In this document: positions 8,547 through 17,430 of the stretch, piece by piece
How positions within the stretch are numbered: position 1 is the stretch's first letter
Layout of the letters: each line of letters opens with the position of its first letter
Origin: GCA-2686295 sp964402995
Lineage (GTDB): Archaea; Nanobdellota; Nanobdellia; Woesearchaeales; GCA-2686295
Length of the DNA: 64,000 bases
Assembly (NCBI GenBank): GCA_964402995.1
Contig: CAYOEA010000005.1
Span: 1-64,000 of the forward strand
Reading direction: 5' to 3'
Position numbers and translations under genes: made by a program
Notes under the pieces: generated by a model
What the model saw: the letters and a program-made list of their open reading frames with translations, nothing else
The model's database searches: none
Told to the model about the DNA's origin: nothing

Positions 8547-10955
8547 ATGAATAAAAGTACTGATTTCATTCTATGGTTTGATCAATTAGGAATTGATGAT
8601 GTAAAGTATGTTGGAGGAAAGAATGCTTCTCTAGGTGAGATGTATAGAAACTTAACACCCAAAGGTGTAAGGATTCCAAATGGTTATGCAATCACAGCAA
8701 CAGCATATCACTACTTACTTGAAAAATCAGGTGTTAGAGATAAGATTAGAGAAGTCTTAGCTGATTTAAATACTTCAGATTTACATAATTTACAAGAAAG
8801 AGGATATAAAGTTCGAGAATTAATAAGAACTGCACAATTTCCTCCAGAATTAGTTTTAGTAATTAATGAAGCTTATGCAAATATGTGTTCGCAATATGGT
8901 GAAAATACTGATGTTGCAGTACGATCAAGCGCTACAGCGGAAGACTTACCTGATGCAAGTTTTGCAGGGCAACAAGAAACATATCTAAATATTAGGGGAA
9001 CAGATCAACTTATAGATGCATGTAAAAGATGTTTCGCATCATTATTTACTGATAGAGCAATAAGCTATAGAGTAGATAAAGGATTTGATCATTTCTCAAT
9101 TGGATTATCAATTGGTGTACAAAAAATGGTACGAAGTGATAAAGCATGTTCAGGAGTTATGTTTTCAATAGATACAGAAAGCGGTTTTAAAGATGCAATC
9201 TTTGTAACAGGAGCTTATGGTTTAGGAGAAAACGTTGTTCAAGGAGCAGTAAATGTGGATGAGTTTTATGTTCATAAACCGACACTTCGAGAAGGCTATA
9301 GACCAATAATAAAAAAACAACTTGGTGAAAAAGCAATCAAGATGATTTACACTAATGAAAGTAAACATCCTGTAAAAAATGTTGGAGTTCCACCAGAAGA
9401 GCGAAAAAAATTCTGTATAACTGATGATGAAGTATTAGAACTAGCTGTTATGGCTCAGAAAATCGAAGATCATTACTCAGCAAAAATTGGACATTTCAAA
9501 CCAATGGATATGGAATGGGCAAAAGATGGAATTACAAATGAAATCTTTATAGTACAAGCAAGACCTGAAACAGTTCATTCACAAGCAGACAAAACAAAAC
9601 TGTTAACTTATGTGATGAAAGATAAGGGCGAAGCTATTATTCAAGGAAGTTCTGTAGGTTCAAAAATTGGACATGGATCCGCAAGAGTAATCAAAGATGT
9701 TCATAATATTCATGACTTTAAGAAAGGTGAAGTATTAGTAACTGATATGACTGACCCAGATTGGGAACCAATAATGAAGATTGCTTCAGCTATTGTAACC
9801 AATAGAGGTGGAAGAACATGTCACGCAGCAATTATTAGCCGTGAATTAGGAATACCATGTCTTGTTGGAACAAACAATTCTACTGAGAAGATTAAAACAG
9901 GAGATCAAATAACTGTAGATTGTTCTCAAGGAAGTGAAGGCTTTGTATATCCAGGACTATTAAACTTTGAAATAGAAGAAACTGACTTAGGAGAAATTCC
10001 TCAAACAAAAACAAAAATAATGATGAATTTAGCATCTCCAGAACAAGCATTTGAACAAAGTTTTATTCCAAACATGGGAGTAGGCCTAGCAAGGGAAGAA
10101 TTCATAATAAATTCTTATATCAAAATACATCCATTAGCATTACTTAGGTTTAATGAATTAACAGATGAAAAAGTCAAAGCACAAATTGAAGATCTAACTT
10201 ATGGATATTCAAATAAAGCAGATTACTACGTTGATAAATTAGCCGAAGGAATTGGAATGCTAGCAGGAGCTTTTTATCCAAAGAAAGTAATTGTACGTTT
10301 AAGTGATTTTAAATCAAATGAATATGCAAACTTAATTGGTGGAAGACAATTTGAACCAGTAGAAGACAATCCAATGATTGGTTGGAGAGGGGCTTCAAGA
10401 TACTATGATCCAAATTACAAAGCAGCATTTGAATTAGAATGTAGAGCAATTCTAAAAGTAAGAAAAGTAATGGGATTAAAGAATTTAGAAGTTATGATAC
10501 CATTTCCAAGAACTGTGGAAGAAACACAAAAAGTAATTGACACTATGGCAGAATTTGGTCTTGTCAAAGGTGAAGATGGACTTAAAATAATTGGAATGTG
10601 TGAAATTCCTTCAAATGTAATCTTAGCAGAAGAATTTTTAGAAGTAGTAGATGGATTTAGCATTGGAACAAATGATTTGACTCAGTTAGTACTTGGAGTA
10701 GACAGAGACTCAGAATTAGTTGCACATGTATATGATGAACGAAATCCAGCTGTGAAAAAACTAGTAAAACAAGTAATCGAAGTTTGTAACGCAAAAGGAA
10801 AATACATTGGAATTTGTGGACAAGCACCAAGTGATTACATAGAATTTGCAAAGTTTGTTGTAGAATGTGGAATACAAACAATGAGTTTGAATCCAGATAC
10901 AGTAATTAAAACAACACTTGCAATAGCTGAATTAGAAAAAAGCTTAGGCATGTAA
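8547..10955 (+). CDS. ppsA: Phosphoenolpyruvate synthase
   Basis: 802 residues. It makes PEP from pyruvate with ATP giving AMP and phosphate, the entry to gluconeogenesis. Domains in order: ATP-grasp-like pyruvate phosphate dikinase N-terminal domain (FDQLGIDDVKYVGGKNASLG; VRSSATAEDLPDASFAGQQE), the phosphohistidine swivel domain (GGRTCHAAIISRELGIPCLV, catalytic His), and the TIM-barrel PEP/pyruvate domain (GMCEIPSN, SIGTNDLTQLVLGVDRD, and the catalytic cysteine in YIGICGQAPSDY). Length is normal. The reaction is reversible in some archaea, so a glycolytic role cannot be ruled out. It is transcribed alone, away from the ATPase operon, and ends in two tandem hairpins. Confidence 0.97.
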   Translation: MNKSTDFILWFDQLGIDDVKYVGGKNASLGEMYRNLTPKGVRIPNGYAITATAYHYLLEKSGVRDKIREVLADLNTSDLHNLQERGYKVRELIRTAQFPPELVLVINEAYANMCSQYGENTDVAVRSSATAEDLPDASFAGQQETYLNIRGTDQLIDACKRCFASLFTDRAISYRVDKGFDHFSIGLSIGVQKMVRSDKACSGVMFSIDTESGFKDAIFVTGAYGLGENVVQGAVNVDEFYVHKPTLREGYRPIIKKQLGEKAIKMIYTNESKHPVKNVGVPPEERKKFCITDDEVLELAVMAQKIEDHYSAKIGHFKPMDMEWAKDGITNEIFIVQARPETVHSQADKTKLLTYVMKDKGEAIIQGSSVGSKIGHGSARVIKDVHNIHDFKKGEVLVTDMTDPDWEPIMKIASAIVTNRGGRTCHAAIISRELGIPCLVGTNNSTEKIKTGDQITVDCSQGSEGFVYPGLLNFEIEETDLGEIPQTKTKIMMNLASPEQAFEQSFIPNMGVGLAREEFIINSYIKIHPLALLRFNELTDEKVKAQIEDLTYGYSNKADYYVDKLAEGIGMLAGAFYPKKVIVRLSDFKSNEYANLIGGRQFEPVEDNPMIGWRGASRYYDPNYKAAFELECRAILKVRKVMGLKNLEVMIPFPRTVEETQKVIDTMAEFGLVKGEDGLKIIGMCEIPSNVILAEEFLEVVDGFSIGTNDLTQLVLGVDRDSELVAHVYDERNPAVKKLVKQVIEVCNAKGKYIGICGQAPSDYIEFAKFVVECGIQTMSLNPDTVIKTTLAIAELEKSLGM

Positions 10956-10976
10956 ATTTAATTATTTTATTTCACT

Positions 10977-11036
10977 CAGAAATTTTTAATTTCTGGTGTG
11001 CCAAGAGTTAAAACTCTTGAGCATTTTTTTCTTTTT
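10977..11036 (+). terminator. Two tandem hairpins plus T-tract after ppsA
   Basis: Hairpin 1 pairs CAGAAAT (10977-10983) with ATTTCTG (10989-10995). A GTGTGC linker follows. Hairpin 2 pairs CAAGAGTT (11002-11009) with AACTCTTG (11012-11019) and is followed by AGCATTTTTTTC. The linker TGC can also pair with GCA after the stem, leaving a bulged A. The same linker and AGCATTT tail close a four-hairpin array after eno. This looks like a transcription end or RNA-stabilising element. Confidence 0.7.
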
Positions 11037-11049
11037 AGTCTCTTTTATT

Positions 11050-11166
11050 CTAATCAAAATCTCTCCACCAGACTAGTTTTGTTTTTGCAGGAATTCTTTC
11101 TGGTTTGTCAAGAGAAAAATTGTAAGAGTGATTTGGAAAATCAAGATCTTTTATTGCGTTTTTCAT
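11050..11166 (-). CDS. Possible 38-residue protein
   Basis: An open frame of 38 codons (begins MKNAIKDLDFPNHSYNFSLD, ends KLVWWRDFD) lies alone in the gap after ppsA. Its composition is protein-like, with two adjacent tryptophans, and its codons resemble those of neighbours. There is no clear Shine-Dalgarno site and only a weak AT-rich promoter. I recognise no family. The rest of the gap up to 11433 is A/T-rich with no other readable content. Confidence 0.3.
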   Translation of the reverse strand: MKNAIKDLDFPNHSYNFSLDKPERIPAKTKLVWWRDFD

Positions 11167-11433
11167 GAATTTCTTTTATTTAGAACTTTTTTTAATATTT
11201 TTTTGTTATAAGATAAATCATTTTATGTGTTGTAAAATTTCTTATTTTGTTTTTCTTCTTTTAAAATATATTACTTTAATTCTATCAATAGATATTTGTT
11301 TAATTTATTTTCAGTGTTTTATTTATTAATATTATGTTTAATTATAATTTATTTAATAAAATTAAAAGAATTTAACTGTATTTTAAATGAGTATTTTTAT
11401 TTATTCTTTCATTAAAACAATTAAAAATGAAAA

Positions 11434-11862
11434 TTATTTGTTTTCGAAATCAATCGTTGCAGTTATGCTTTTGGTACATGATCCTAAAGCTCCTCCGCAA
11501 TATCCATCATTACAACTTGGATTACTGCATTGACTGCCAGTAGGCTTACAACCAGTAGGCGAACATCCCTCAGGACAAGTTTGAGTGCAAGTTATAGTTC
11601 CAGTTTGACCTCGAATAATTAAATTTGCTTGAGAAATTTTTATTTGGTTACCAGTAGCTTCATCAATATAATAAATTGTTTTTATCTGGTTAGATGAAAA
11701 AGTTTGTCCTGCAAGATTTGAATTATCAATTATCTCAACATTGTTAGATTTATCAGATGCAATTTTACTACTTCCTCCAATTGATATAATTAAAGCAACT
11801 ATTGCCACAATTGCTACGAGAGAAATATAAACATAACTTGTTTTGTTATTTTGTTTTACCAT
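11434..11862 (-). CDS. Membrane-anchored cysteine-rich exported protein
   Basis: 142 residues. A short basic start is followed by a hydrophobic segment at about residues 9-28 (YVYISLVAIVAIVALIISIG), which reads as an uncleaved signal anchor, then a Ser/Asn-rich linker and a domain outside the cell. The C-terminal 50 residues carry ten cysteines (CTQTCPEGCSPTGCKPTG and CSNPSCNDGYCGGALGSC), which could form disulfides or bind metal. No family is recognised. It is divergent from the methyltransferase gene at 12014 and is transcribed alone. Confidence 0.75.
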   Translation of the reverse strand: MVKQNNKTSYVYISLVAIVAIVALIISIGGSSKIASDKSNNVEIIDNSNLAGQTFSSNQIKTIYYIDEATGNQIKISQANLIIRGQTGTITCTQTCPEGCSPTGCKPTGSQCSNPSCNDGYCGGALGSCTKSITATIDFENK

Positions 11863-11931
11863 TTTAATTATTAAACTTCTTAGATGTTTTTTTAAAAACC
11901 TATTAATATATCTAGAATATGGTGATATATA

Positions 11932-11951
11932 AATTTTTCGAATGAAAAATT
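11932..11951. repeat. Hairpin between divergent genes
   Basis: AATTTTTC (11932-11939) pairs perfectly with GAAAAATT (11944-11951) around GAAT. It sits beside a GATATATAAAT TATA-like element in the gap between genes 11862 and 12014, so it may be an operator as easily as an RNA hairpin. Confidence 0.35.
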
Positions 11952-12013
11952 ATTTTATAAATCATATCTTACTATATATGCATATTTAAAAATAATCTAA
12001 CTTTCTTATTTTA

Positions 12014-12760
12014 ATGAACTGTCAAGAATACTATGATGAAGAAGGTTTTGTTAAATTTAGAGAATTAGAATTAAGACGATTTGAAAATACTTTAAAGTTT
12101 ATACAAAAAACAGGTTCTTTAATAGATATTGGCTGTGGATTAGGTTATTGGTTGGATTTTCTAAATAAAAAAACTTCATTAGACTTACAAGGAGGAGATA
12201 TTTCAGGTGAGAAATTAATACATGCACAAGAATTACATCCTAAAATTTTATTTAATGAAATAGATATTAGACATTTACCTTATGAAGATAATTCTTTTGA
12301 TCAAGTAAGTTGTATGGAAGTATTAGAACACATACCTGAATGGAAACAAGGATTATCTGAATTGTTAAGAATTAGTTCAAAACAAGTAATTATAACTGTG
12401 CCTTATGATGAAACTCTCACAACTAAAGTTTGTGGTTCTTGCAAATCTGAAGCTCATTTATATGGACATATAAATTCATTCTTAGAAAAAGATTTTCAAG
12501 ATTTTAACTCATTAGGAAAATTAAGTTTTGAATATCTTGCACCCCCGTTTAGTTTTAATGAATATTTAACCAAAGCATTTAATTCTTTTTTAGGCTTTAA
12601 ACAAAAAGATTATTCTTCTAATGGACATACTCAAGCCATAATATGTCCTAATTGTTATGATAGAATTCCATATTCAAAGTTAATTCCTGCAGAAAAAAGA
12701 CTTAAACGAAGTTTAACATCTAAACCTGAAAATTTAGTAGTTATTATTGAAAGAAATTAA
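12014..12760 (+). CDS. Class I SAM-dependent methyltransferase with cysteine pairs
   Basis: 248 residues. Motif I is SLIDIGCGLGYWLDFL (about residues 36-51), with the acidic end of strand 2 in GGDISGEKL and the post-I region NSFDQVSCMEVLEHIPEW, a standard Methyltransf_11-type Rossmann core. The C-terminal part has two CxxC pairs, CGSC (about 142) and CPNC (about 213), that could hold one zinc. The substrate is unknown. A TATA-like ATATTTAAAAATA about 27 bases before the ATG suggests a leaderless mRNA. The gene appears to be monocistronic. Confidence 0.82.
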   Translation: MNCQEYYDEEGFVKFRELELRRFENTLKFIQKTGSLIDIGCGLGYWLDFLNKKTSLDLQGGDISGEKLIHAQELHPKILFNEIDIRHLPYEDNSFDQVSCMEVLEHIPEWKQGLSELLRISSKQVIITVPYDETLTTKVCGSCKSEAHLYGHINSFLEKDFQDFNSLGKLSFEYLAPPFSFNEYLTKAFNSFLGFKQKDYSSNGHTQAIICPNCYDRIPYSKLIPAEKRLKRSLTSKPENLVVIIERN

Positions 12761-12810
12761 TTGATCTTTTTTCATAGTATTTTTTATTTTTTACTTTTGT
12801 TTTATTTCTT

Positions 12811-13380
12811 TTATCTTGTGACAATACCTGCAGGAAAATATTTCTTTAAATCAGTGTCATGGCTTTTATTGAAAACTTTCTTTAGAATTTTTCCTGAACG
12901 ATATACTTTTTGTGTTAATTTATTATCTATCAAACCAATAAAGAAATTATGCGCACCCATAACACTAGTGTATGCGCAAAAAGTAGCTACAGAAACCTCA
13001 TAATGAAACGCGCTAAAATTCTTTTTAACGAGATTTGCTTTATGTCCATAACAAGAAAAATCATCAAGATAAATTATGCCCTCTTTATGTTCATTTAATT
13101 CAGGAAATTCTTGATTGATGAATTCTTTGAAGATTTCAGTTCTTTCTTCCAAAGTATCAATTACATCAAAACCTGAATACAAAATTTTGTTACCTTTATC
13201 TCCAAATTCCAAAATAGTTGGTTTAGTATTATCTCTAGTTTTTAAACTCCAACCAAGATTAAACAGGAATTTACTAATTATTTGAGTGTGACCAGATACA
13301 ATAACATATTGATAATTACCTTCCTCAATAAAATCTGCAGTGTTTTTAGCAGCTATATTTAATTTTGATAATAAACTCAT
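12811..13380 (-). CDS. Uncharacterised protein, faintly phosphoribosyltransferase-like
   Basis: 189 residues, no membrane segment. The stretch GIIYLDDFSCYGHKANLV (about 101-118) resembles the PRPP-binding loop of phosphoribosyltransferases (hydrophobic strand, two acids, then a small-residue loop), and VIVSGHTQIISKFLFNLG could be the earlier helix-capping loop. Other family landmarks are weak, so I give no function. It is divergent from eno, with only 127 bases between the two start codons, and runs toward the methyltransferase gene. An 80-codon frame on the opposite strand at 12761 is its antisense shadow. Confidence 0.6.
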   Translation of the reverse strand: MSLLSKLNIAAKNTADFIEEGNYQYVIVSGHTQIISKFLFNLGWSLKTRDNTKPTILEFGDKGNKILYSGFDVIDTLEERTEIFKEFINQEFPELNEHKEGIIYLDDFSCYGHKANLVKKNFSAFHYEVSVATFCAYTSVMGAHNFFIGLIDNKLTQKVYRSGKILKKVFNKSHDTDLKKYFPAGIVTR

Positions 13381-13477
13381 ATTTTTGGGGAATGAAGAAC
13401 GCTTTAAATAGCTTGATTAAGAATGTTAGTTTTTGATGTGTTTTGGTAAAAAATTTTATATTAGGTTTAATCGCAAT

Positions 13478-13486
13478 CTATATAAA
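13478..13486 (+). promoter_or_regulatory. eno TATA box that sets a leaderless start
   Basis: CTATATAAA is centred about 26 bases before the ATG at 13508. In archaea transcription starts 25-30 bases after the TATA box, so the mRNA should begin at or next to this ATG. This excludes an upstream in-frame ATG at 13433, which lies before the promoter. Confidence 0.7.
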
Positions 13487-13507
13487 GCACTCGGCGTTAA
13501 CTTTTAT

Positions 13508-14734
13508 ATGGCAACTATACAAAAAATTCTAGCAAGACAAGTTTTAGACTCAAGAGGTAATCCAACTGTAGAGTGCGAAGTTTATACTGAAGATCATATG
13601 GCGAGAGCTATTGTCCCAAGCGGCGCAAGCACAGGGAAACACGAAGCATTAGAACTTCGAGATGGCGGACAAGAATATCATGGAAAAGGTGTATTAAAAG
13701 CAGTAGCAAATATTGGAATAATACAAACTCTTTTACAAGGAAAGAACCCTTGTGATCAAGGAGCAATTGATTCTTTAATGTTACAAAAAGATGGCACTGA
13801 TGGAAAAACAAATCTTGGTGCAAATGCAATTTTAGCTGTAAGCATGGCTGTTGCAAGAGTTGCAGCAAAAGAACAAAACATACCTTTGTTCAGATATTTA
13901 AATACGATTTCTCAAGGAAGAGAAATGAAAATGCCAGTTGCATATATGAATATTATTAATGGTGGAGCACATGGAGATAATGGACTTGATTTCCAAGAAT
14001 ACATGATTGTACCACAAGCAGATACTTTTGCAGAAAGATTAAGAATTGGAGCAGAAGTTTATCATCAATTAAAGAAAGTACTAAAAGCAAAAGGCTTGAA
14101 TACTAGTGTTGGAGATGAAGGCGGATTTGCACCAAACTTAACAAAACCAGAAGAACCATTACAGTTAATAATGGAAGCAGCAACTGAATTAGGTTATGAA
14201 AAAAATATTAAGATTGCATTAGATGTTGCAGCAAGTGATTTTTACAAAGATGGAAAATATGTTGTTCAAGGCGAAGTAATTAGTCCTGCCGATTTATTAG
14301 AACTTTACAAAGATTTAGTTTCAAAATTTCCAATTATTTCAATTGAAGATCCATTTGATGAAGAAGACTTTAAATCATTTTCAAAAATGACGTCTGCTTT
14401 AGGACATAAAATTGATATTGTTGGAGACGATCTATTAGTTACAAACGTTGATAGAATTAGAATGGCAATGTCAGACTCAGCTTGTAATGCTTTACTATTA
14501 AAAGTAAATCAAATTGGAAGTTTAACTGAAGCTATTAATGCATCAAGAATGGCATTTTCAGAAAACTGGAATGTAATGGTTAGTCATCGAAGCGGAGAAA
14601 CTGAAGATACATTTATTGCAGATTTAGTAGTTGCTCTTGGAACTGGAAAAATTAAAACAGGCGCAACATGCAGAGGAGAAAGAACTGCAAAGTATAATCA
14701 ATTACTTCGAATCGAAGAACAGCTTAATGAGTAA
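13508..14734 (+). CDS. eno: Enolase
   Basis: 408 residues from the ATG at 13508. It interconverts 2-phosphoglycerate and phosphoenolpyruvate. The N-terminal domain has ILARQVLDSRGNPTVECEV and VPSGASTGKHEALELRDG; the barrel has the metal and catalytic segments GDEGGFAPNL, SIEDPFDEEDF, VGDDLLVTN, the lysine loop LLKVNQIGSLTEAI and VSHRSGETEDTFIADL. All family landmarks are intact. An in-frame extension of 25 codons upstream (MMCFGKKF...) is poor enolase sequence and precedes the TATA box, so I reject it. It pairs functionally with ppsA nearby, and the two genes share an unusual 3' hairpin structure. Confidence 0.97.
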   Translation: MATIQKILARQVLDSRGNPTVECEVYTEDHMARAIVPSGASTGKHEALELRDGGQEYHGKGVLKAVANIGIIQTLLQGKNPCDQGAIDSLMLQKDGTDGKTNLGANAILAVSMAVARVAAKEQNIPLFRYLNTISQGREMKMPVAYMNIINGGAHGDNGLDFQEYMIVPQADTFAERLRIGAEVYHQLKKVLKAKGLNTSVGDEGGFAPNLTKPEEPLQLIMEAATELGYEKNIKIALDVAASDFYKDGKYVVQGEVISPADLLELYKDLVSKFPIISIEDPFDEEDFKSFSKMTSALGHKIDIVGDDLLVTNVDRIRMAMSDSACNALLLKVNQIGSLTEAINASRMAFSENWNVMVSHRSGETEDTFIADLVVALGTGKIKTGATCRGERTAKYNQLLRIEEQLNE

Positions 14735-14755
14735 ATTATAATTTTTTTATTTTCA

Positions 14756-14855
14756 ACAGAATATTTTCATTCTGTGGCTGCAAAATATTTATTTTGCGCT
14801 GCCAATAATTTTAATTATTGTGCATGCCAGAAATACTTTATTTCTGAGCATTTCT
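14756..14855 (+). terminator. Four tandem hairpins after eno
   Basis: Four perfect stems follow one another: ACAGAAT/ATTCTGT (14756-14775), GCAAAATA/TATTTTGC (14780-14797), CAATAATT/AATTATTG (14803-14820) and CAGAAATA/TATTTCTG (14828-14846). They are joined by short GC-rich linkers (GGCT, GCTGC, TGCATGC) and closed by AGCATTTC and a T-rich tail. Stems 3 and 4 are each preceded by TGC and followed, after one base, by GCA. The same layout with two stems follows ppsA. It probably ends or protects the eno mRNA. Confidence 0.75.
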
Positions 14856-14908
14856 TTATTTTAATTTCTTATCACAAAATATTTAACTAAAAGACGCTAT
14901 GATTAATT

Positions 14909-15493
14909 GTGGCAACAGTTTATAGACCTAATCTTAAAAAAGTAATAATTGAAACTTTAGTAAAAATATCTGCAATCGTAACTTTAATTATTGCAATTCT
15001 TGTAATGTTAGAATTCACTGCAGGTCTTGATACATTTATGTCTATTCCTGAAAGTTTTGGCGTAGAAATAGTTGTTAATTTTCCACAAGTATTACTTTGG
15101 GGATTTATTACTTTAGTAGTCATATCTACTTTTGTATTGCTTGGAGTTTACATTTCAATGCAAAGTCGAAATTATGCTTTTTTTGATAATAGAACTGAGA
15201 TTAGTACGCCATCAATGTTAATATTTAACAATACAAAACAAGTAGCTTACAAGAATATTGTGAAAGTTTATGTTCAAGAACAAAGTTTTTTTGATGGGAT
15301 ATTTAATACTGGAACAATAGTTTTTGAACTAACAGGTCTTGCTCAAAAAGAATTAAGTTTTTCATTTATTGATGAACCTGATCAAGTAGTTGTAAATATA
15401 CAAGATATTCTTAGAACATACCAATTAAGAACTCAAGCTGAATTCACTGAAAGACATAAGATTGATGGTCTTTTAGAACGTGGCGGATTCTAA
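14909..15493 (+). CDS. Membrane protein with bacterial PH-like domain
   Basis: 194 residues starting with GTG. Two membrane segments (about residues 15-34 and 53-75) are followed by a soluble domain that looks like the bPH_2 (DUF304-type) fold: STPSMLIFNNTKQVAYKNIV, VYVQEQSFFDGIFNTGTIVF, then a closing helix DQVVVNIQDILRTY. The GTG is chosen because ATATTTAAC lies about 27 bases upstream, fitting a leaderless mRNA. Such proteins are widespread and of mostly unknown role, perhaps in membrane organisation. It lies just upstream of the DUF59 gene in the same direction. Confidence 0.78.
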   Translation: MATVYRPNLKKVIIETLVKISAIVTLIIAILVMLEFTAGLDTFMSIPESFGVEIVVNFPQVLLWGFITLVVISTFVLLGVYISMQSRNYAFFDNRTEISTPSMLIFNNTKQVAYKNIVKVYVQEQSFFDGIFNTGTIVFELTGLAQKELSFSFIDEPDQVVVNIQDILRTYQLRTQAEFTERHKIDGLLERGGF

Positions 15494-15540
15494 AGTTTAC
15501 ATTCACAAATTATATAAACTTAAAATGTACTTCTAGATGT

Positions 15541-15873
15541 ATGACTAAGAAAGCTAAGGATAAAGATGATAAATTAGTAACTAAAGATCAAGTTATGAAG
15601 GCGCTTAAGAATGTGATCGACCCTGAATTAGGTGTGGATATTGTGGATTTAGGTCTTGTTTACGGTGTAAAAATTGCAAAAGATGGAAATGTAGACATTG
15701 ATTTAACTTTAACATCTCCAGGATGTCCTGTTGCTCCAATGATACTTGCAGATGCAGAAGAAAACACTGCAAAAGTTAAAGGAGTAAAAAAAGTAACTGT
15801 GCAATTTGTATTTGATCCTCCATGGAGTCCAGATAAAATAAGTGATGATGCAAGGTTGTTACTTGGAATATAA
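15541..15873 (+). CDS. DUF59/MIP18-family Fe-S maturation protein (SufT/PaaD-like)
   Basis: 110 residues covering one whole MIP18 domain: VIDPELGVDIVDLGLVYGV, then LTLTSPGCPVAPMILADAEE with the conserved cysteine, and FDPPWSPDKISDDARLLLGI at the end. Members help assemble or deliver iron-sulfur clusters. The first 15 residues are a lysine-rich tail. A TATA-like ATTATATAAACTT precedes the ATG by about 27 bases. No other suf gene is in the window. Confidence 0.9.
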   Translation: MTKKAKDKDDKLVTKDQVMKALKNVIDPELGVDIVDLGLVYGVKIAKDGNVDIDLTLTSPGCPVAPMILADAEENTAKVKGVKKVTVQFVFDPPWSPDKISDDARLLLGI

Positions 15874-15972
15874 TTCTAATTTTTTTTAATTCTATTAATT
15901 CTATTATAGGTTTTATTTTGATTTTATCTTAAGTTAAAGTAAGTTTTATAAAGCAAACATCATTATTTTGAC

Positions 15973-17325
15973 ATGAAAATGGTCTTAGATAAGCTATCAG
16001 ATTCGTTAAAGTCAACATTACAAAAGATTACAAATTCTCTTTTTGTAGATGAAAAACTAATAAATGAATTGGTAAAAGATATTCAGCGTGCATTATTGCA
16101 ATCTGATGTAAATGTTTCTATGGTCTTTGAAATTACTAAAAAAATCAAAGAACGTGCAATCAAAGAAACAGGACCTGCAGCAATATCAAAAAAAGAAAAT
16201 TTAGTTCGAATAGTTTATGATGAATTAGTTGATTTCTTAGGTGGACCAGGTTCAAAAATTGATGTAACTAAAAAGAAACCATTTAAGATTATGTTAGTTG
16301 GTCTTTTTGGAAGTGGAAAAACAACTTTAACTGGAAAATTAGCGCGATACTATAAAACTCGTGGAATGAAAGTTGGAGTAATCCAAACAGATACTTGGAG
16401 ACCTGCAGCTTACGATCAATTAGAACAATTATCAGAAAAAGCACAAGTAAATTTTTATGGAGAAAAAGGAGAAAAAAATCCTGTTAAAATATATAAAAAA
16501 TATCAAGCAGAACTTGAAAAGAATGATTTAGTAATTATAGATTCAGCAGGAAGAGACGCGCTTAGTGAAGAATTAATAACTGAATTAGATGAATTGCATG
16601 AAGCTGTACAAGCTGATGAAAAATTATTAGTTATAAGTGCGGATATAGGTCAAGCAGCAGAAAAACAAGCACAAGCATTTCACGAATCATGCGGTGTTAC
16701 AGGCGTCGTAATTACAAAACTTGATGGAACTGCAAAAGGTGGAGGTGCATTAATTGCATGCTCAGTAACTGGCGCACCTGTAAAATTTATTGGAGTTGGA
16801 GAGGGAATTGCTGACTTAGAAGAATTTAAACCTGAAGGGTTTGTTGGGCGAATGCTTGGAATGGGCGACTTAGAAGCATTGTTAGAAAAAGCTAAGGAAG
16901 CAATGACTGAAGAAGATGCTCAAGATATGGGTAAAAAATTCTTGAAAGGAGAATATAATTTAATAGATTTATATGAGCAAATGAAAGCTATGAAAAAGAT
17001 GGGCTCCATGGGTAAAATTATGGAAATGATACCTGGAATGGGTTCATTAAAAATTCCAAAAGAAGCACTGCAAGCACAAGAAGGAAATATAGAGAAATGG
17101 AAAATTGCAATGGATTCTATGACTAAAGGGGAACTTGAAGATCCTGAAATTATGGATGGTGGCAGAGTTAAAAGAATTGCAATTGGTTCAGGATTACAAG
17201 TATCAGATATAAGATCATTATTAAAACAATACCGCCAATCAAAAAAACTCGTGAAAATGATGAAAGGAAACGAGAAGAATATGGATAAAATGATGAAAAA
17301 GATGGGCGGAGGAATGAAGTTTTAG
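15973..17325 (+). CDS. srp54: Signal recognition particle GTPase SRP54
   Basis: 450 residues. N domain helices (about 1-95), then the G domain with GLFGSGKTTLTGKLARYY (P-loop), DTWRPAAYDQLEQL, the DSAGRD motif and TKLDGTAKGGGALIACS, and a C-terminal M domain that is rich in methionine (MKKMGSMGKIMEMIPGMGS to the end KMMKKMGGGMKF). It binds SRP RNA and signal sequences of nascent proteins and docks with the FtsY receptor. Length is normal. The small-RNA candidate that follows on the opposite strand is too short to be a standard 7S RNA. Confidence 0.97.
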   Translation: MKMVLDKLSDSLKSTLQKITNSLFVDEKLINELVKDIQRALLQSDVNVSMVFEITKKIKERAIKETGPAAISKKENLVRIVYDELVDFLGGPGSKIDVTKKKPFKIMLVGLFGSGKTTLTGKLARYYKTRGMKVGVIQTDTWRPAAYDQLEQLSEKAQVNFYGEKGEKNPVKIYKKYQAELEKNDLVIIDSAGRDALSEELITELDELHEAVQADEKLLVISADIGQAAEKQAQAFHESCGVTGVVITKLDGTAKGGGALIACSVTGAPVKFIGVGEGIADLEEFKPEGFVGRMLGMGDLEALLEKAKEAMTEEDAQDMGKKFLKGEYNLIDLYEQMKAMKKMGSMGKIMEMIPGMGSLKIPKEALQAQEGNIEKWKIAMDSMTKGELEDPEIMDGGRVKRIAIGSGLQVSDIRSLLKQYRQSKKLVKMMKGNEKNMDKMMKKMGGGMKF

Positions 17326-17430
17326 CGTATTAGTTCTTAGTGTTATTCTAGTATTATCATGTTTAATAATTAGTTTATTAAAAATTAGTTTATCAATTAT
17401 TTCTTATTAGTTTTATTTAGAATGTAAGAA

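Noticed and set aside
12761..13003. 80-codon plus-strand frame.
   Set aside because: It is antisense to the 189-residue gene at 12811-13380 and has membrane-like composition typical of shadows in AT-rich DNA.
13433..13507. Longer N-terminus of enolase.
   Set aside because: The 25 extra residues do not resemble enolase and would begin before the TATA box.
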